Source: Seminavis robusta
Taxonomy: Eukaryota > Bacillariophyta > Bacillariophyceae > Naviculales > Naviculaceae
Reading direction: 5' to 3'
NCBI GenBank assembly: GCA_903772945.1
Contig: CAICTM010000043.1
Span: forward strand, 91,380-155,379
DNA: 64,000 nucleotides
Shown here: piece after piece, positions 39,579-48,647 of the stretch
How the letters are laid out: every line of letters starts with the position of its first letter
Position numbering within the stretch: the stretch's first letter is position 1
Position numbers and translations under genes: made by a program
The notes under the pieces: generated by a model
What the model saw: the letters and a program-made list of their open reading frames with translations, nothing else
Database searches by the model: none
What the model was told of the DNA's origin: nothing

Positions 39579-40396
39579 ATGCCATTGGATTCCTGCAACC
39601 AAACCGGTACATTTGACCTGCAAGCATTACATGAAGACAAGGACGACAGTACAATGATGACGGCAGCTGGGGCATCGGTAGCGAAGGATGACGATAAGCC
39701 AGAGCCAAAGCCAGGCTTGGTATCTCGTGTGATGGGTTGGATCAAGCGACAGTGGAAGCGGTAAGATTCTTTGATGTGGTGGATCAAAACCGTCGTTCCA
39801 CCACGGTATCGTTCAATAATACGCCTTACCACTCTCTCTTCTTTTCTGTCTTGCACAGGCTTCGCAATCTATTTACCTGGGAAAAAGAAACAACTTCAGC
39901 CATTTCCAGTAATAAGGTTGTCCGCATTCCAGACGATGTGACAGTCGATGATACCGTTAGTTGCGAACTGTCGCCTTTGCCTCAAGTGGAAGAAGGTACC
40001 ATCATCAAGAGCCAACAACCACAACAACGACAACCTGCAGACACTACTGCAGAAAATCCCAAAATCAAACTTCCCCAAATCCAAGATTCCCGAAGAGCCT
40101 CCGTACCACCCAAAAAGACGACTAGCACTAGTAGCAACAACAAGAAGAAGGCGAGTCGAAGGGCCACCGAACCACCCCAACAATCCGCCTCCTCTGTTCC
40201 CGCTTGGCTGGAAAAACCAATCTTGAAACAAACCGGTTTGGGCGATTCCATCAAAATGGGAGAAGCATTGGAACGACCCATTGCCAGAATTAGTGATTCT
40301 GTCAAGGAAGAAGAAAATTCCAGTTTGGCATGGACCAAACCCGATTGGGCGACAGAGGGGCCCAACTTGAACCACTCGGAGCATAATTTGTGGTAG
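39579..40396 (+). CDS. unknown two-exon protein
   Basis: join(39579..39760,39859..40396), 239 residues. The 98-bp intron runs GTAAGA to GCACAG and has matching phase. I do not recognise a family. The N-terminus is acidic, then Trp/Arg/Lys-rich (GWIKRQWKRLRNLFTW), a possible amphipathic or basic membrane-contact helix. The middle is Gln/Pro/Thr-rich with a basic NNKKKASRR patch. The C-terminus contains WLEKPILKQTGLGDSI and LAWTKPDW, Trp-containing short motifs. No TM helix or enzyme motif is present. A TTAGGGTT motif lies about 100 bp upstream of the ATG. It is divergent from the dioxygenase-like gene and might share regulatory DNA with it. Probably a real protein, since both exons splice cleanly. 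Confidence 0.65.
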
Positions 40397-40704
40397 TCAA
40401 TACTGCAATACAGGCAATACTATATCTTTTTAATTCCATACATTTCATATCTTCGAAGCATGCATTTTGGATATTGGCATCAACGCGACGCCCTAACGCC
40501 TTCAGCTGGCCACTAAAGACAGATGACGGGTAGCTAGCTAGCCAGTGCTGTGTACAGTAGGGCTGTCGGCAGTGAGAGGGCGCTCCTCAATTTATGTTTC
40601 TGGGTTTGATTAGGAGTAGCAAAACTGTGATAACCCATTAGATTCAAGTTACCATCTACCTTACTTCCGTACCAGTACTGTGGCTCAACACCTCAATTTG
40701 AATG
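40397..40704. other. intergenic; downstream half duplicated at 42486-42701
   Basis: About 310 bp. From about 40495 onward it is related to the sequence downstream of the second CRAL-TRIO gene (shared GCTCCTCAATTT and CTGGGTTTGATT blocks and a common CTCAACACCTCAATTTGAATG next to the stop), but with many indels. Confidence 0.6.
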
Positions 40705-41637
40705 TTACCACCACCAGTATACTTCAGCCCTAGTGTCGTCACTGGTAACCTCTGATGCCCACTTATCTGGACTCACGGGATTCTTGCCCCCATAAAAGTC
40801 TGGCAGATTTTGTTCAGAAATGTGCTTCAAGACTTTTTTCAGGTCTTTTGGGTTTTCTTTAGGATAAATAATGTCAAACTTGGCCACAACACGTTTGGGA
40901 GCCACAACACTGAAGAGCTTCCAGAAGGCTCCAATGAGACTGGGTGCATTGCAGGCAAAGATAGTTTCTAGCATCTGGGGGTAACAATTTTCCAATAATG
41001 CCATGGTTCGCCCATCTCTGCGGCTGCACTCTGAACTAAATCCACCCAAGGTAAGCCCACGGCAATCAACAAATCGGACGGTTTTTGTCAACCTGCCTGT
41101 CGTCCTGGTCGCATAGTCCAGACACTGGAAGGAATACTCGTCAGGATACAAGAATGAGGTCAACCAATAATCTTCTGTGAACTTCTCCACCATAGCGTGT
41201 TGATCCAAGAGGTCCAATGTAAGAAATGCAACGACACCTCTTTTAGGATCAGGTTGAAAAAAGACCACCGCATCGTCTCTCTTCCAAGCAGTCTTAAATT
41301 CTCCCAACTTTCCATCCTTCACATGTTGTGGGGGCAGGTCTCGAATATCCAATTCATCCAGATTATGCTTCTTTCGAAATTCTAGAGTGTATTTGGCAGC
41401 TTCAATAGCAGACTTGCTCTTTTTGTGAGACAACCAAAATCGAAGGATCCACAAGTCATCATGCTTGCTGGGATCATAGAGAGGATCATCTGCCAATGCA
41501 GCCTTGATTTTGGCAATCTTCTCCGAGTGCTTGACAATCAATTCCTTGACCGATGGTCGTTCATCTTCGGGGCAAATAGGATCAATTGGATCGGCAATAG
41601 CCTCCTCAATTCCTTTCATCCAAGGCCAGGAAGTCAT
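40705..41637 (-). CDS. CRAL-TRIO (SEC14-like) protein, copy 1
   Basis: ATG at 41637, 310 residues, one exon. The order fits SEC14/CRAL-TRIO proteins: an N-terminal helical CRAL-TRIO_N part (about 20-90, HDDLWILRFWLSHKKSKSAIEAA), then the lipid-binding pocket (about 110-280) with VRFVDCRGLTLGG and CYPQMLETIFACNAPSLIGAFW, the gate region typical of the fold. The family carries phosphoinositides, phosphatidylcholine, tocopherol or retinal between membranes; the ligand here is unknown. The protein ends in an invariant VYWWW shared with both paralogues. It is 98.8 % identical in DNA to copy 2 over the coding region. No targeting signal is seen, so the cytosol is expected. Confidence 0.88.
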   Translation of the reverse strand: MTSWPWMKGIEEAIADPIDPICPEDERPSVKELIVKHSEKIAKIKAALADDPLYDPSKHDDLWILRFWLSHKKSKSAIEAAKYTLEFRKKHNLDELDIRDLPPQHVKDGKLGEFKTAWKRDDAVVFFQPDPKRGVVAFLTLDLLDQHAMVEKFTEDYWLTSFLYPDEYSFQCLDYATRTTGRLTKTVRFVDCRGLTLGGFSSECSRRDGRTMALLENCYPQMLETIFACNAPSLIGAFWKLFSVVAPKRVVAKFDIIYPKENPKDLKKVLKHISEQNLPDFYGGKNPVSPDKWASEVTSDDTRAEVYWWW

Positions 41638-42030
41638 CTCCTCTTTGTTTCTGTTGTTACGATTGTTTTTGCTGTTGCTGGTTGTTGTGGTCCTTGAGAA
41701 GCAGCAAATTTTGCCGCTCTGCTCTGCTCTGGCTGAGCTAGCTGGCTAGCTAGCTAGCTCCACTAGCCAGCTAATAAATTATTAAATAAATAAGCTAGTT
41801 AGCTACTAGTAGCACACGTGTTTTGGTACCAAACATGGGTCCGCACAGAAGGTGCAGGATTGGTTCGCGTATCGAGACTTGTGTTCTCATTAGGGTTAAG
41901 TAGATTACGTCTTTGATCCAAACCACGCAAAGATCTATCTGTTCCTCTCACCTTCCTTCTTCCTTCCTTGTGACGGCCGTGTTTGTGGCGAATTACTTGT
42001 TGCTCCCATCTACTAGCTAGATTTCCTGAT

Positions 42031-42090
42031 CACCATGATGCCACCAAAGAAGTCTATGCGACGTGAGCACTTGGCAGAAGAATACATTTG
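42031..42090 (+). pseudogene. 5' relic of the short-chain dehydrogenase gene
   Basis: CACCATGATG-CACCAAAG followed by TCTATGCGACGTGAGCACTTG matches the start of the intact gene at 44021-44095, with 24 bp missing in between. After this the sequence is unrelated. Upstream DNA is also related (GTGTTTGTGGCGAATTACTTGTTGCTCCCA versus GTGTTTGTTTGTGAAGTTGCCTGTTACTCCCA), so a bidirectional CRAL-TRIO/SDR pair was duplicated and this copy's enzyme was lost. Confidence 0.75.
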
Positions 42091-42239
42091 GATTGTCTTT
42101 GCCCCTCGAACGTCCACCCTCAGATGGCCGCTAAAGATGGATGACGGCCAGTACGTGTAGGGGATGAGCAAACATGCCCATAGCCCTGCATTGTATTTGA
42201 TAGTGTTTCTTGTAAAAGTGTCTGTGAAAAAGCGAATAT

Positions 42240-42400
42240 TGGATTTTGCATGCAATTTTTCTATTGGATTTGATTTGATTGGATTCGATTGCATTGAATT
42301 CCAGTTTACTATACAAATATCAGTACTATTCTGAATCCAAATTAATCCAATCCAATCTAATCCAATGCAATCTAATCCAATTGAATCTTGTTTCCTGCAA
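42240..42400. repeat. AT-rich inverted repeat of GGATT / AATCC units
   Basis: A run of GGATTTGATT-like words (about 42241-42300) is followed by a run of AATCCAAT-like words (about 42335-42390), so the two halves can pair. The arms are imperfect. It could be a hairpin element or a decayed fold-back transposon. Confidence 0.6.
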
Positions 42401-42701
42401 AAATATATATTATCTCCTTTTTCTTACATTCACCACTCCTATTGAGTACACTACCGGTACCGCGCTAGCAAGATTTGCCCATCCCCCTAGCTAGATAGTG
42501 CTGTGTGGGGCTACCAGCAGAGAAGCGAGAGGGTGCTCCTCAATTTCAGTTCTGGGAGCTGTTCTGGGTTTGATTGGGAGTACCTGAGCTAGGAGCAAAA
42601 CTGTGATTCCTCTGCATGGTAGATTCCAGTTACCGTACTATCTACAGTAGCTTAGTTCCGTACCAGTACCCGTGCTGTGACTCAACACCTCAATTTGAAT
42701 G

Positions 42702-43634
42702 TTACCACCACCAGTATACATCAGCCCTAGTGTCGTCACTGGTTACCTCTGATGCCCACTTATCTGGACTCACGGGATTCTTGCCCCCATAAAAGTCTGG
42801 CAGATTTTGTTCAGAAATGTGCTTCAAGACTTTTTTCAGGTCTTTTGGGTTTTCTTTGGGATAAACAATATCAAACTTGGCCACAACACGTTTGGGAGCC
42901 ACAACACTGAAGAGCTTCCAGAAGGCTCCAATGAGACTGGGTGCATTGCAGGCAAAGATAGTTTCTAGCATCTGGGGGTAACAATTTTCCAATAATGCCA
43001 TGGTTCGCCCATCTCTGCGGCTGCACTCTGAACTAAATCCACCCAAGGTAAGCCCACGGCAATCAACAAATCGGACGGTTTTTGTCAACCTGCCTGTCGT
43101 CCTGGTCGCATAGTCCAGACACTGGAAGGAATACTCATCAGGATACAAGAATGAGGTCAACCAATAATCTTCTGTGAACTTCTCCACCATAGCATGTTGA
43201 TCCAAGAGGTCCAATGTAAGAAATGCAACGACACCTCTTTTAGGATCAGGTTGGAAAAAGACCACCGCATCGTCTCTCTTCCAAGCAGTCTTAAATTCTC
43301 CCAACTTTCCATCCTTCACATGTTGTGGGGGCAGGTCTCGAATATCCAATTCATCCAGATTATGCTTCTTTCGAAATTCTAGAGTGTATTTGGCAGCTTC
43401 AATAGCAGACTTGCTCTTTTTGTGAGACAACCAAAATCGAAGGATCCACAAGTCATCATGCTTGTTGGGATCATAGAGAGGATCATCTGCCAATGCAGCC
43501 TTGATTTTGGCAATCTTCTCCGAGTGCTTGACAATCAATTCCTTGACCGATGGTCGTTCATCTTCGGGGCAAATAGGATCAATTGGATCGGCTATAGCCA
43601 CCTCAATTCCTTTCATCCAAGGCCAGGAAGTCAT
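42702..43634 (-). CDS. CRAL-TRIO (SEC14-like) protein, copy 2
   Basis: ATG at 43634, 310 residues. It differs from copy 1 at about 11 of 933 nucleotides; the resulting protein changes I can see are Glu to Val near residue 11, Ser to Asn near 57, an Ile/Val swap in the FDI(V)YPKE segment and Glu to Asp four residues from the end. Domain layout and the VYWWW end are unchanged. Beyond the ATG identity lasts about 20 bp and then falls away, and the 3' flank is recognisable but full of indels, so the coding region is far more alike than its surroundings. It is divergent from the short-chain dehydrogenase gene (about 390 bp between starts). Function as for copy 1: lipid transfer, ligand unknown. 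Confidence 0.88.
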   Translation of the reverse strand: MTSWPWMKGIEVAIADPIDPICPEDERPSVKELIVKHSEKIAKIKAALADDPLYDPNKHDDLWILRFWLSHKKSKSAIEAAKYTLEFRKKHNLDELDIRDLPPQHVKDGKLGEFKTAWKRDDAVVFFQPDPKRGVVAFLTLDLLDQHAMVEKFTEDYWLTSFLYPDEYSFQCLDYATRTTGRLTKTVRFVDCRGLTLGGFSSECSRRDGRTMALLENCYPQMLETIFACNAPSLIGAFWKLFSVVAPKRVVAKFDIVYPKENPKDLKKVLKHISEQNLPDFYGGKNPVSPDKWASEVTSDDTRADVYWWW

Positions 43635-44023
43635 CTCCTCTTTGTTTCTTTTCTTATGGTGGTCTTATGGTGGTGTTTTGCTGCAGCCAGTTTTGTTGCT
43701 CTTGAGCAGCATTTCCGCGTGCCACGTCTTGCTCACTCAGACTTGTACTGGTAGGTACGAGTACGGTAAAGTACTAGTACATTTAAACATGTACCGTTAG
43801 GCATGCACACCGGTACATTTACAGAGAAGCCTTGCGAACTGGTCGAACTTGTGGTACCATTAGGGTTAGGAACGGCACTGATCTGATACAATTACCGGTA
43901 ATATCCAACCCCCAACCCAACAAACCTGCCTTTCCAGCTAGCTTTCACATCCATCTCACGACAGTGTTTGTTTGTGAAGTTGCCTGTTACTCCCAACTGT
44001 AATATTCGAGATTCCCAATCACC
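43635..44023. other. divergent promoter region of CRAL-TRIO copy 2 and SDR
   Basis: About 390 bp with GTACTAGTAC and TTACCGGTAA palindromes (about 43772 and 43893) and ATTAGGGTTAGG at about 43859. The corresponding region of copy 1 also keeps the TTAGGGTTA motif, suggesting it may be a regulatory site. Confidence 0.55.
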
Positions 44024-45091
44024 ATGATGGCACCAAAGAGATACCCCCCTCGGAATCCATCATGGTCTATGCGACGTGAGCACTTGATGTGCTTCCTGGG
44101 CCTGTCATTACTGCTGTCTTCTCGGGGCTGTTTGGCTCTCGCGGCAGCTTCTTCCAAACCTCGAGTGGCTCTCGTCAGCGGGAGCAATAAAGGCATTGGA
44201 AGAGAGATTGTACGTCTTCTGGCCAATGATGAACAGGACTGGGTTATCTTTTTGGGAAGTCGAGATGAATCACGAGGAAACCAAGCCGTACAGGATCTAA
44301 TGAAGGACTTGGATGAGAAGAACCAGAAGACTAGCATTGTCTGCTGCCCATTAGACCTAACAGACCCTACCAGCATTGCTCGTGCCAAAGAAATGGTGGA
44401 ACAGCAGCAGGGGCGGCTTGATGTGCTCATCAACAATGCTGCCATTTGTTTCAACGATCCTACCCTGTATGGCAAGGTAACCCGCAGAAGTGCTTTGTTT
44501 TGATGTGCTTATTGTGCCACCTCTGATCTCACTTGGAATTTGTCAACAACAAAAAAGGTTCCACATACACCATTTGAACAGCAAGCAGACATTTCCATCA
44601 GAACCAACTTTTTCGGAACGCTCCAAGTGACACAGACCATGTTGCCACTGCTACAGCAGTCTGACTATCCTCCCCGAATCATCAACATTGCCAGTGCAGC
44701 CGGGCGATTGGCCATCTTGAAAAATAATCAAGACTTGGTAGAAGCCTTTACAAGCCCCAAACTGCAATTGACTGAGCTGGAATCTCTCTTGCAACAATTC
44801 GTGCAGGATGTGGAAGCAGGAGTGCATGCCTCCAAAGGATGGCCCAATACATGCTATGGCATGAGCAAACTGGGGATCATTGCCATGACCAAATTAATGG
44901 CACGAGACTACGTGGACAGTATCATGATAAACTCGGTCGATCCGGGGTTTTGTGCCACGGATCAGAACAACAATCAAGGCGTATTGCCAGCAGAAAGAGG
45001 GGCCGTGACACCATATTTGCTGGCGACGATAACCAGGGACAAGTTTGTAACTGGAAAGCATTTCTTCCAAGAACAGGAAATTGAGTGGTAG
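44024..45091 (+). CDS. short-chain dehydrogenase/reductase (carbonyl reductase-like)
   Basis: join(44024..44476,44558..45091), 328 residues. The 81-bp intron (GTAACC...AAAAAG) falls in phase 0. The Rossmann NADP-binding motif SGSNKGIG (about residues 54-61), the NNAA motif in LINNAAI, the catalytic Ser in INIASAAG and the YxxxK pair in YGMSKLG are all present, as is the SVDPGFCATD loop. Spacing between the Ser and Tyr is long, as in CBR1-type carbonyl reductases. The first 45 residues contain a hydrophobic stretch (MCFLGLSLLLSSRGCLALAA) that may be a signal or transit peptide, so secretory or plastid targeting is possible. It sits head to head with CRAL-TRIO copy 2. Substrate is unknown. Confidence 0.88.
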
Positions 45092-45767
45092 TAGCTAGCA
45101 GTTGGCATACCAATCTTTGCTGGATGAATCGGAACTGAATGAGAAGATTGCAGAGCCATCTTGGGGTCATCTTTGGATATCTATAAGCTCCTCCGGTGCA
45201 TATCACTAGCGTTCTTGATTGTCGAATGATTCCATCCACGGTTAAAAACTTGGCCATGATGACCAGCAACTCCATAGATAACTCCGTCATTGTCACTGCC
45301 GTCATCATGGCGGTGCAGCAGAAGTTCCATTCAGCATTGTCGGGCCTTGACGTTGGTGATCCTTACTCCTTACTCCAAGACTTTTCTCGATCTAATCGCG
45401 TACCGGTAGCAGAACAGGTCGTACTCTGCATGGACAGGCTTTGCGTCGTTAACAGAAATAAAACAGGGCTGGGAAGCAGAGTGAACCATCCCTTTTAAAA
45501 TACGAACATGGATAAAGCGCTATGTGACACGGAGACTTATTTGTTAAAATATTAATTAATAGAAACTCACCGACCCTCTAAAGAAAGTCGTCGCGGATAA
45601 AAGTGGTGCGATTTGGGTGTCGGGGGTTCGGGGGTTCGGGACGCCTGAACCTGTGTTCGTGTACGACTGTGGTACCGGACATGCCTTAGCCAAAAAGCCA
45701 ACAGATGGAACATTCGATTGATTCTCACATCACACAATTTCTCACTTCATTTGGTGCAAACCAAACC
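45092..45767. other. intergenic; no gene seen
   Basis: About 680 bp, with a TACCGGTA palindrome near 45402 and an AT-rich ATTAATTAATAG near 45550. An upstream in-frame ATG of CRAL-TRIO copy 3 lies at 45705. Confidence 0.45.
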
Positions 45768-46697
45768 ATGACTTCCTGGCCATGGATGAAAGGAGTTGAG
45801 GTGGCCATAGCCGACCCAGTTGAACCTGTATGCACTGAAGATGATCGACCAGCAGTGAAGGCGCTGATCCTAAAGCATTCTGAGAAGATTGACAAAATCA
45901 AGACAGCATTGGAAGATGATCCTCTCTACAATCCCAAGAAGCATGATGACTTGTGGATTCTACGTTTTTGGTTGTCTCACAAGAAGAGCAAGGCTGCCAT
46001 TGAAGCTGCCAAGCATACCTTAGAGTTCAGGAAGAAGTACCATCTTGATGAGTTGGATATTCGTAAGATGCCTCCACAGGAGGTAAAGGATGGCAAATTG
46101 GCAGAATACAACGCTGCTTGGAAGAGAAAAGATGGCATTGTCTGTTACCATCCCGATCCAAAACGAGGTGTTATTGTGTTCATTGCAGTGGAAGCCCGGG
46201 ATCAAAATGTTCTGGTGGAGAAACTTTCTGAAGATTATTGGCTGCCAGCACTTTTGTATCTTGATGAATATTCTTTCCAGTGCCTTGACTATGTGACTAG
46301 AACAACAGGAAGGCTAACAAAACTCATCCGATTTGCAGACTGCAGAGGACTTTCCTTGGGTGGACTCAACATGGAATGCACACGCAGAGACGCGCGATTC
46401 ATGGCATTGATGGAAGATTGTTACCCCCAGATGACTGAATGCATATTTGTCTGCAATGCACCCACTCTCATTGGTGTCATCTGGAAAACATTTAGTCCGT
46501 TTTTCCCAAAACGAGTCAGGTCCAAGTTTGATATTGTCTATCCCAAGGATAATGCAAAAGACCACAAGAAGCTTTTGAGGTACATCTCTGAAGAAAACAT
46601 TCCAGACATTCATGAAGGAAAGAATCCTGCGAGCCCAGAAAAATGCACATCAGACGAAACTAGCAACAAGAGGGCTGAAGTGTACTGGTGGTGGTGA
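45768..46697 (+). CDS. CRAL-TRIO (SEC14-like) protein, copy 3
   Basis: The start at 45768 was chosen because both paralogues begin MTSWPWMKG there; an ATG at 45705 would add 21 residues not seen in them. 309 residues. The helical N-part (HDDLWILRFWLSHKKSK) and lipid-binding part (IRFADCRGLSLGG, CYPQMTECIFVCNAPTLIG) are conserved, and the end is again VYWWW. It is clearly more diverged (roughly two thirds identical to copies 1 and 2 by eye) and lies in the opposite orientation on the far side of the dehydrogenase gene. One change is a ProPhePhePro near the gate (FSPFFPKR versus FSVVAPKR). A lipid-transfer role is expected; the ligand may differ. Confidence 0.87.
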   Translation: MTSWPWMKGVEVAIADPVEPVCTEDDRPAVKALILKHSEKIDKIKTALEDDPLYNPKKHDDLWILRFWLSHKKSKAAIEAAKHTLEFRKKYHLDELDIRKMPPQEVKDGKLAEYNAAWKRKDGIVCYHPDPKRGVIVFIAVEARDQNVLVEKLSEDYWLPALLYLDEYSFQCLDYVTRTTGRLTKLIRFADCRGLSLGGLNMECTRRDARFMALMEDCYPQMTECIFVCNAPTLIGVIWKTFSPFFPKRVRSKFDIVYPKDNAKDHKKLLRYISEENIPDIHEGKNPASPEKCTSDETSNKRAEVYWWW

Positions 46698-46871
46698 AAC
46701 TCAAACTGTCTTGTGAGCTACAGAACGGAGCCAAGTAAGGTAGAAGATAAGTTGAGGCTATAGATATCAAAGTTTTTGTATCAGGACTGGATTGGCTTGG
46801 TTGCAGAGGAATTCTTCATGGATTTTCGAAGGTCTGATGATCCTCATAGCATGCTCTTTGTTGGATCCAAG

Positions 46872-47057
46872 TCATCCATTGTGGTGACGGATACGACGGT
46901 CGGCCATCGTTTCCAGTGTTTCGCGAATCAACTGCTGTAGATAGGCTTTGGGGACTTCTTCCATGCCGGCTGCATGCAGCTCAGCAAGGGTAAGGAGAAT
47001 GAGATCCTCCACCTCCAATGATCGTTGTTGTGAATGGCGACGGCCTGGGTTCGGCAT
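46872..47057 (-). CDS. small protein related to the N-terminus of the neighbouring winged-helix-like gene
   Basis: ATG at 47057, 61 residues. The sequence begins MPNPGRRHSQQ and continues with a helical EDLILLTLAEL...EEVPKAYLQQLI, which lines up with MPPSAPRRSQQ...EDFLRVMMELR...EDIPEKLLVLMV at the start of the gene at 47717, on the other strand about 660 bp away. The match is short but ordered. A longer open frame to 47366 exists but its extra part looks unlike protein. It may be a truncated inverted paralogue or a small functional protein. Confidence 0.45.
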   Translation of the reverse strand: MPNPGRRHSQQRSLEVEDLILLTLAELHAAGMEEVPKAYLQQLIRETLETMADRRIRHHNG

Positions 47058-47716
47058 GGTTGGGATGAAGCGCATCGAGTCGAATTGAAGATGACAATAT
47101 ACTTTGGCGTGGTGTGGATTAGCTAGATGTGCCGTTGGTATGCTCAGAGTTTCCTCGCTGAATAGTGAGGGAAAATGCGGCCATACCGAAGATTTGAAGT
47201 AACGGCAGCGGGACGCCAGAGCTTGCAGTCCAAGCCAGGACGCAGCACATGAGTGTCCAGACAGTGCATAGGCTCTTTCGTCGCATGGAGGCGGTGCTCT
47301 TCCAACAGTTTGGTTCCCATTCTGAAAAAGAGACACAAACTTCAAGCCACCGAAAAGTGAACACAAACGGTTACTTCCTCGCTGTGTAGATCAAGTAGCT
47401 TTTCTACGTAGCGCACCGGCGTGGAAACACCAAGAAGTATTGTGCGCGATGTAGGTTAGGTACCAGCGAAGCACTCCTTTGGTTGGCGTTGGAGTTGTTT
47501 CTTGTCCGAGGAAAGGACGCAAACTTTGCTGGAAGCATGCCAACCACGGGAATGAACATCAGTGTCACTGTCTGGCAACACTTCGCTATCCTGGCTGAAG
47601 TGGGCATCTCCAAGAAACGATCGCATAATTGTCATTTGGGGGATTGACAACATCACTTCCTTTTTCTCGCCAGACTGCTACAGTACATTGCGTTTCAAGA
47701 AGCAACCATCAAAGCC
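47058..47716. other. divergent intergenic region
   Basis: About 660 bp between the two related genes. No gene or repeat recognised. Confidence 0.4.
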
Positions 47717-48250
47717 ATGCCCCCGTCAGCCCCACGAAGGTCACAGCAACAGGTGAATGAAGACTTTTTACGAGTCATGATGGAGCTACGACTCGTGTTG
47801 CGAACCGAAGATATCCCCGAGAAGTTGCTCGTGCTGATGGTGGGCTACAAGAACACAGCTAGCACCGGCTATCTCAAAGCGAAATCTCACCACCGTAAGG
47901 CAAACCGCATCCAGGTGTCGAAGGGGATCGTTCGGCTGACCGAAGCTGGAATCGAGGCTGGACCTGACGTCGACCCACCAAGAGACAACCGTGAGATTCA
48001 AGCCCGTATCAAAGAACTTGTGAAACAGAAGAAAGGTGTTCCTTCCGACAAGCTAGATATCGTGTTTGATATCCTGCTGGATGGCCAAATGCACAGCAAG
48101 GCGGAGCTTCTGGAGGCCGCCCACTACAAGCATCCATCCTCGACTGGCTTTCTGAAGATAATGTCGGCCATGAAAGAGCTTGGGTTGACGGAGGGGGATT
48201 CCAAGTCAGTCAAGTTTACGAAGATCGTCTTTCCCTTTGCCGACCCATAA
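47717..48250 (+). CDS. small protein with two winged-helix-like repeats
   Basis: ATG at 47717, 177 residues. Two related segments are visible: residues 15-85 (EDIPEKLLVLMVGYKNTASTGYLKA...VRLTEAG) and 103-172 (DKLDIVFDILLDGQ...HYKHPSSTGFLKIMSAMKELGLTEG). Each shows a helix, a Y-K-x-x-x-S-T-G-[YF]-L-K motif and a following helix with a short wing, the arrangement of winged-helix DNA-binding folds. I do not recognise a named family, and no nuclear localisation signal is obvious apart from Lys/Arg clusters near residue 55. A DNA-binding role is inference from the repeat pattern only. Confidence 0.6.
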   Translation: MPPSAPRRSQQQVNEDFLRVMMELRLVLRTEDIPEKLLVLMVGYKNTASTGYLKAKSHHRKANRIQVSKGIVRLTEAGIEAGPDVDPPRDNREIQARIKELVKQKKGVPSDKLDIVFDILLDGQMHSKAELLEAAHYKHPSSTGFLKIMSAMKELGLTEGDSKSVKFTKIVFPFADP

Positions 48251-48647
48251 TCAGTCACTAGACTTCCCACTACATGGTCGCGAGATGTCTTCCTTGCCAT
48301 GTGTGCTATGTACCCGTATCTACGTGAGCGGCAGCAACAACCGGTACAGCTATCGTATAACAAAAATGTATTTAATTAACGCAACATGCTGAAATTTGTT
48401 AGTCTACTCAGGCTAGGATTGATTGTTCCGTCCATACAGTACTAGTACTGTATTCAGGTTGCAAGCATGCGCCGTAACACCACAAACATGAAGGATTTCT
48501 CGCAATTCATTACAAGCTTTCTTTTTCCCATGCATTTACTCGAATTAAAAGTCAGTCACTCTTTGCTAAAATCGTATGCACCTCATGCATTCATGAAACG
48601 AACCCACACAACAGATCCAAGCTCTGCATCATTGTACGTAATGTTGT
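48251..48647. other. convergent intergenic region
   Basis: About 400 bp with TTTAATTAACGC at 48370 and an AGTACTAGTACTG palindrome near 48440. No gene. Confidence 0.4.

Larger units (their letters stand above)
41638..42701. other. duplicated intergenic DNA with SDR relic and an AATCC/GGATT inverted repeat
   Basis: Between CRAL-TRIO copies 1 and 2. It holds a CTAGCTAG-rich stretch (41735-41760), a TTAGGGTT motif (about 41891), a relic of the 5' end of the short-chain dehydrogenase gene (42031-42090), a junction resembling 40500-40530 near 42118-42150, and an AT-rich inverted repeat (about 42240-42400). No intact gene. Confidence 0.6.
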
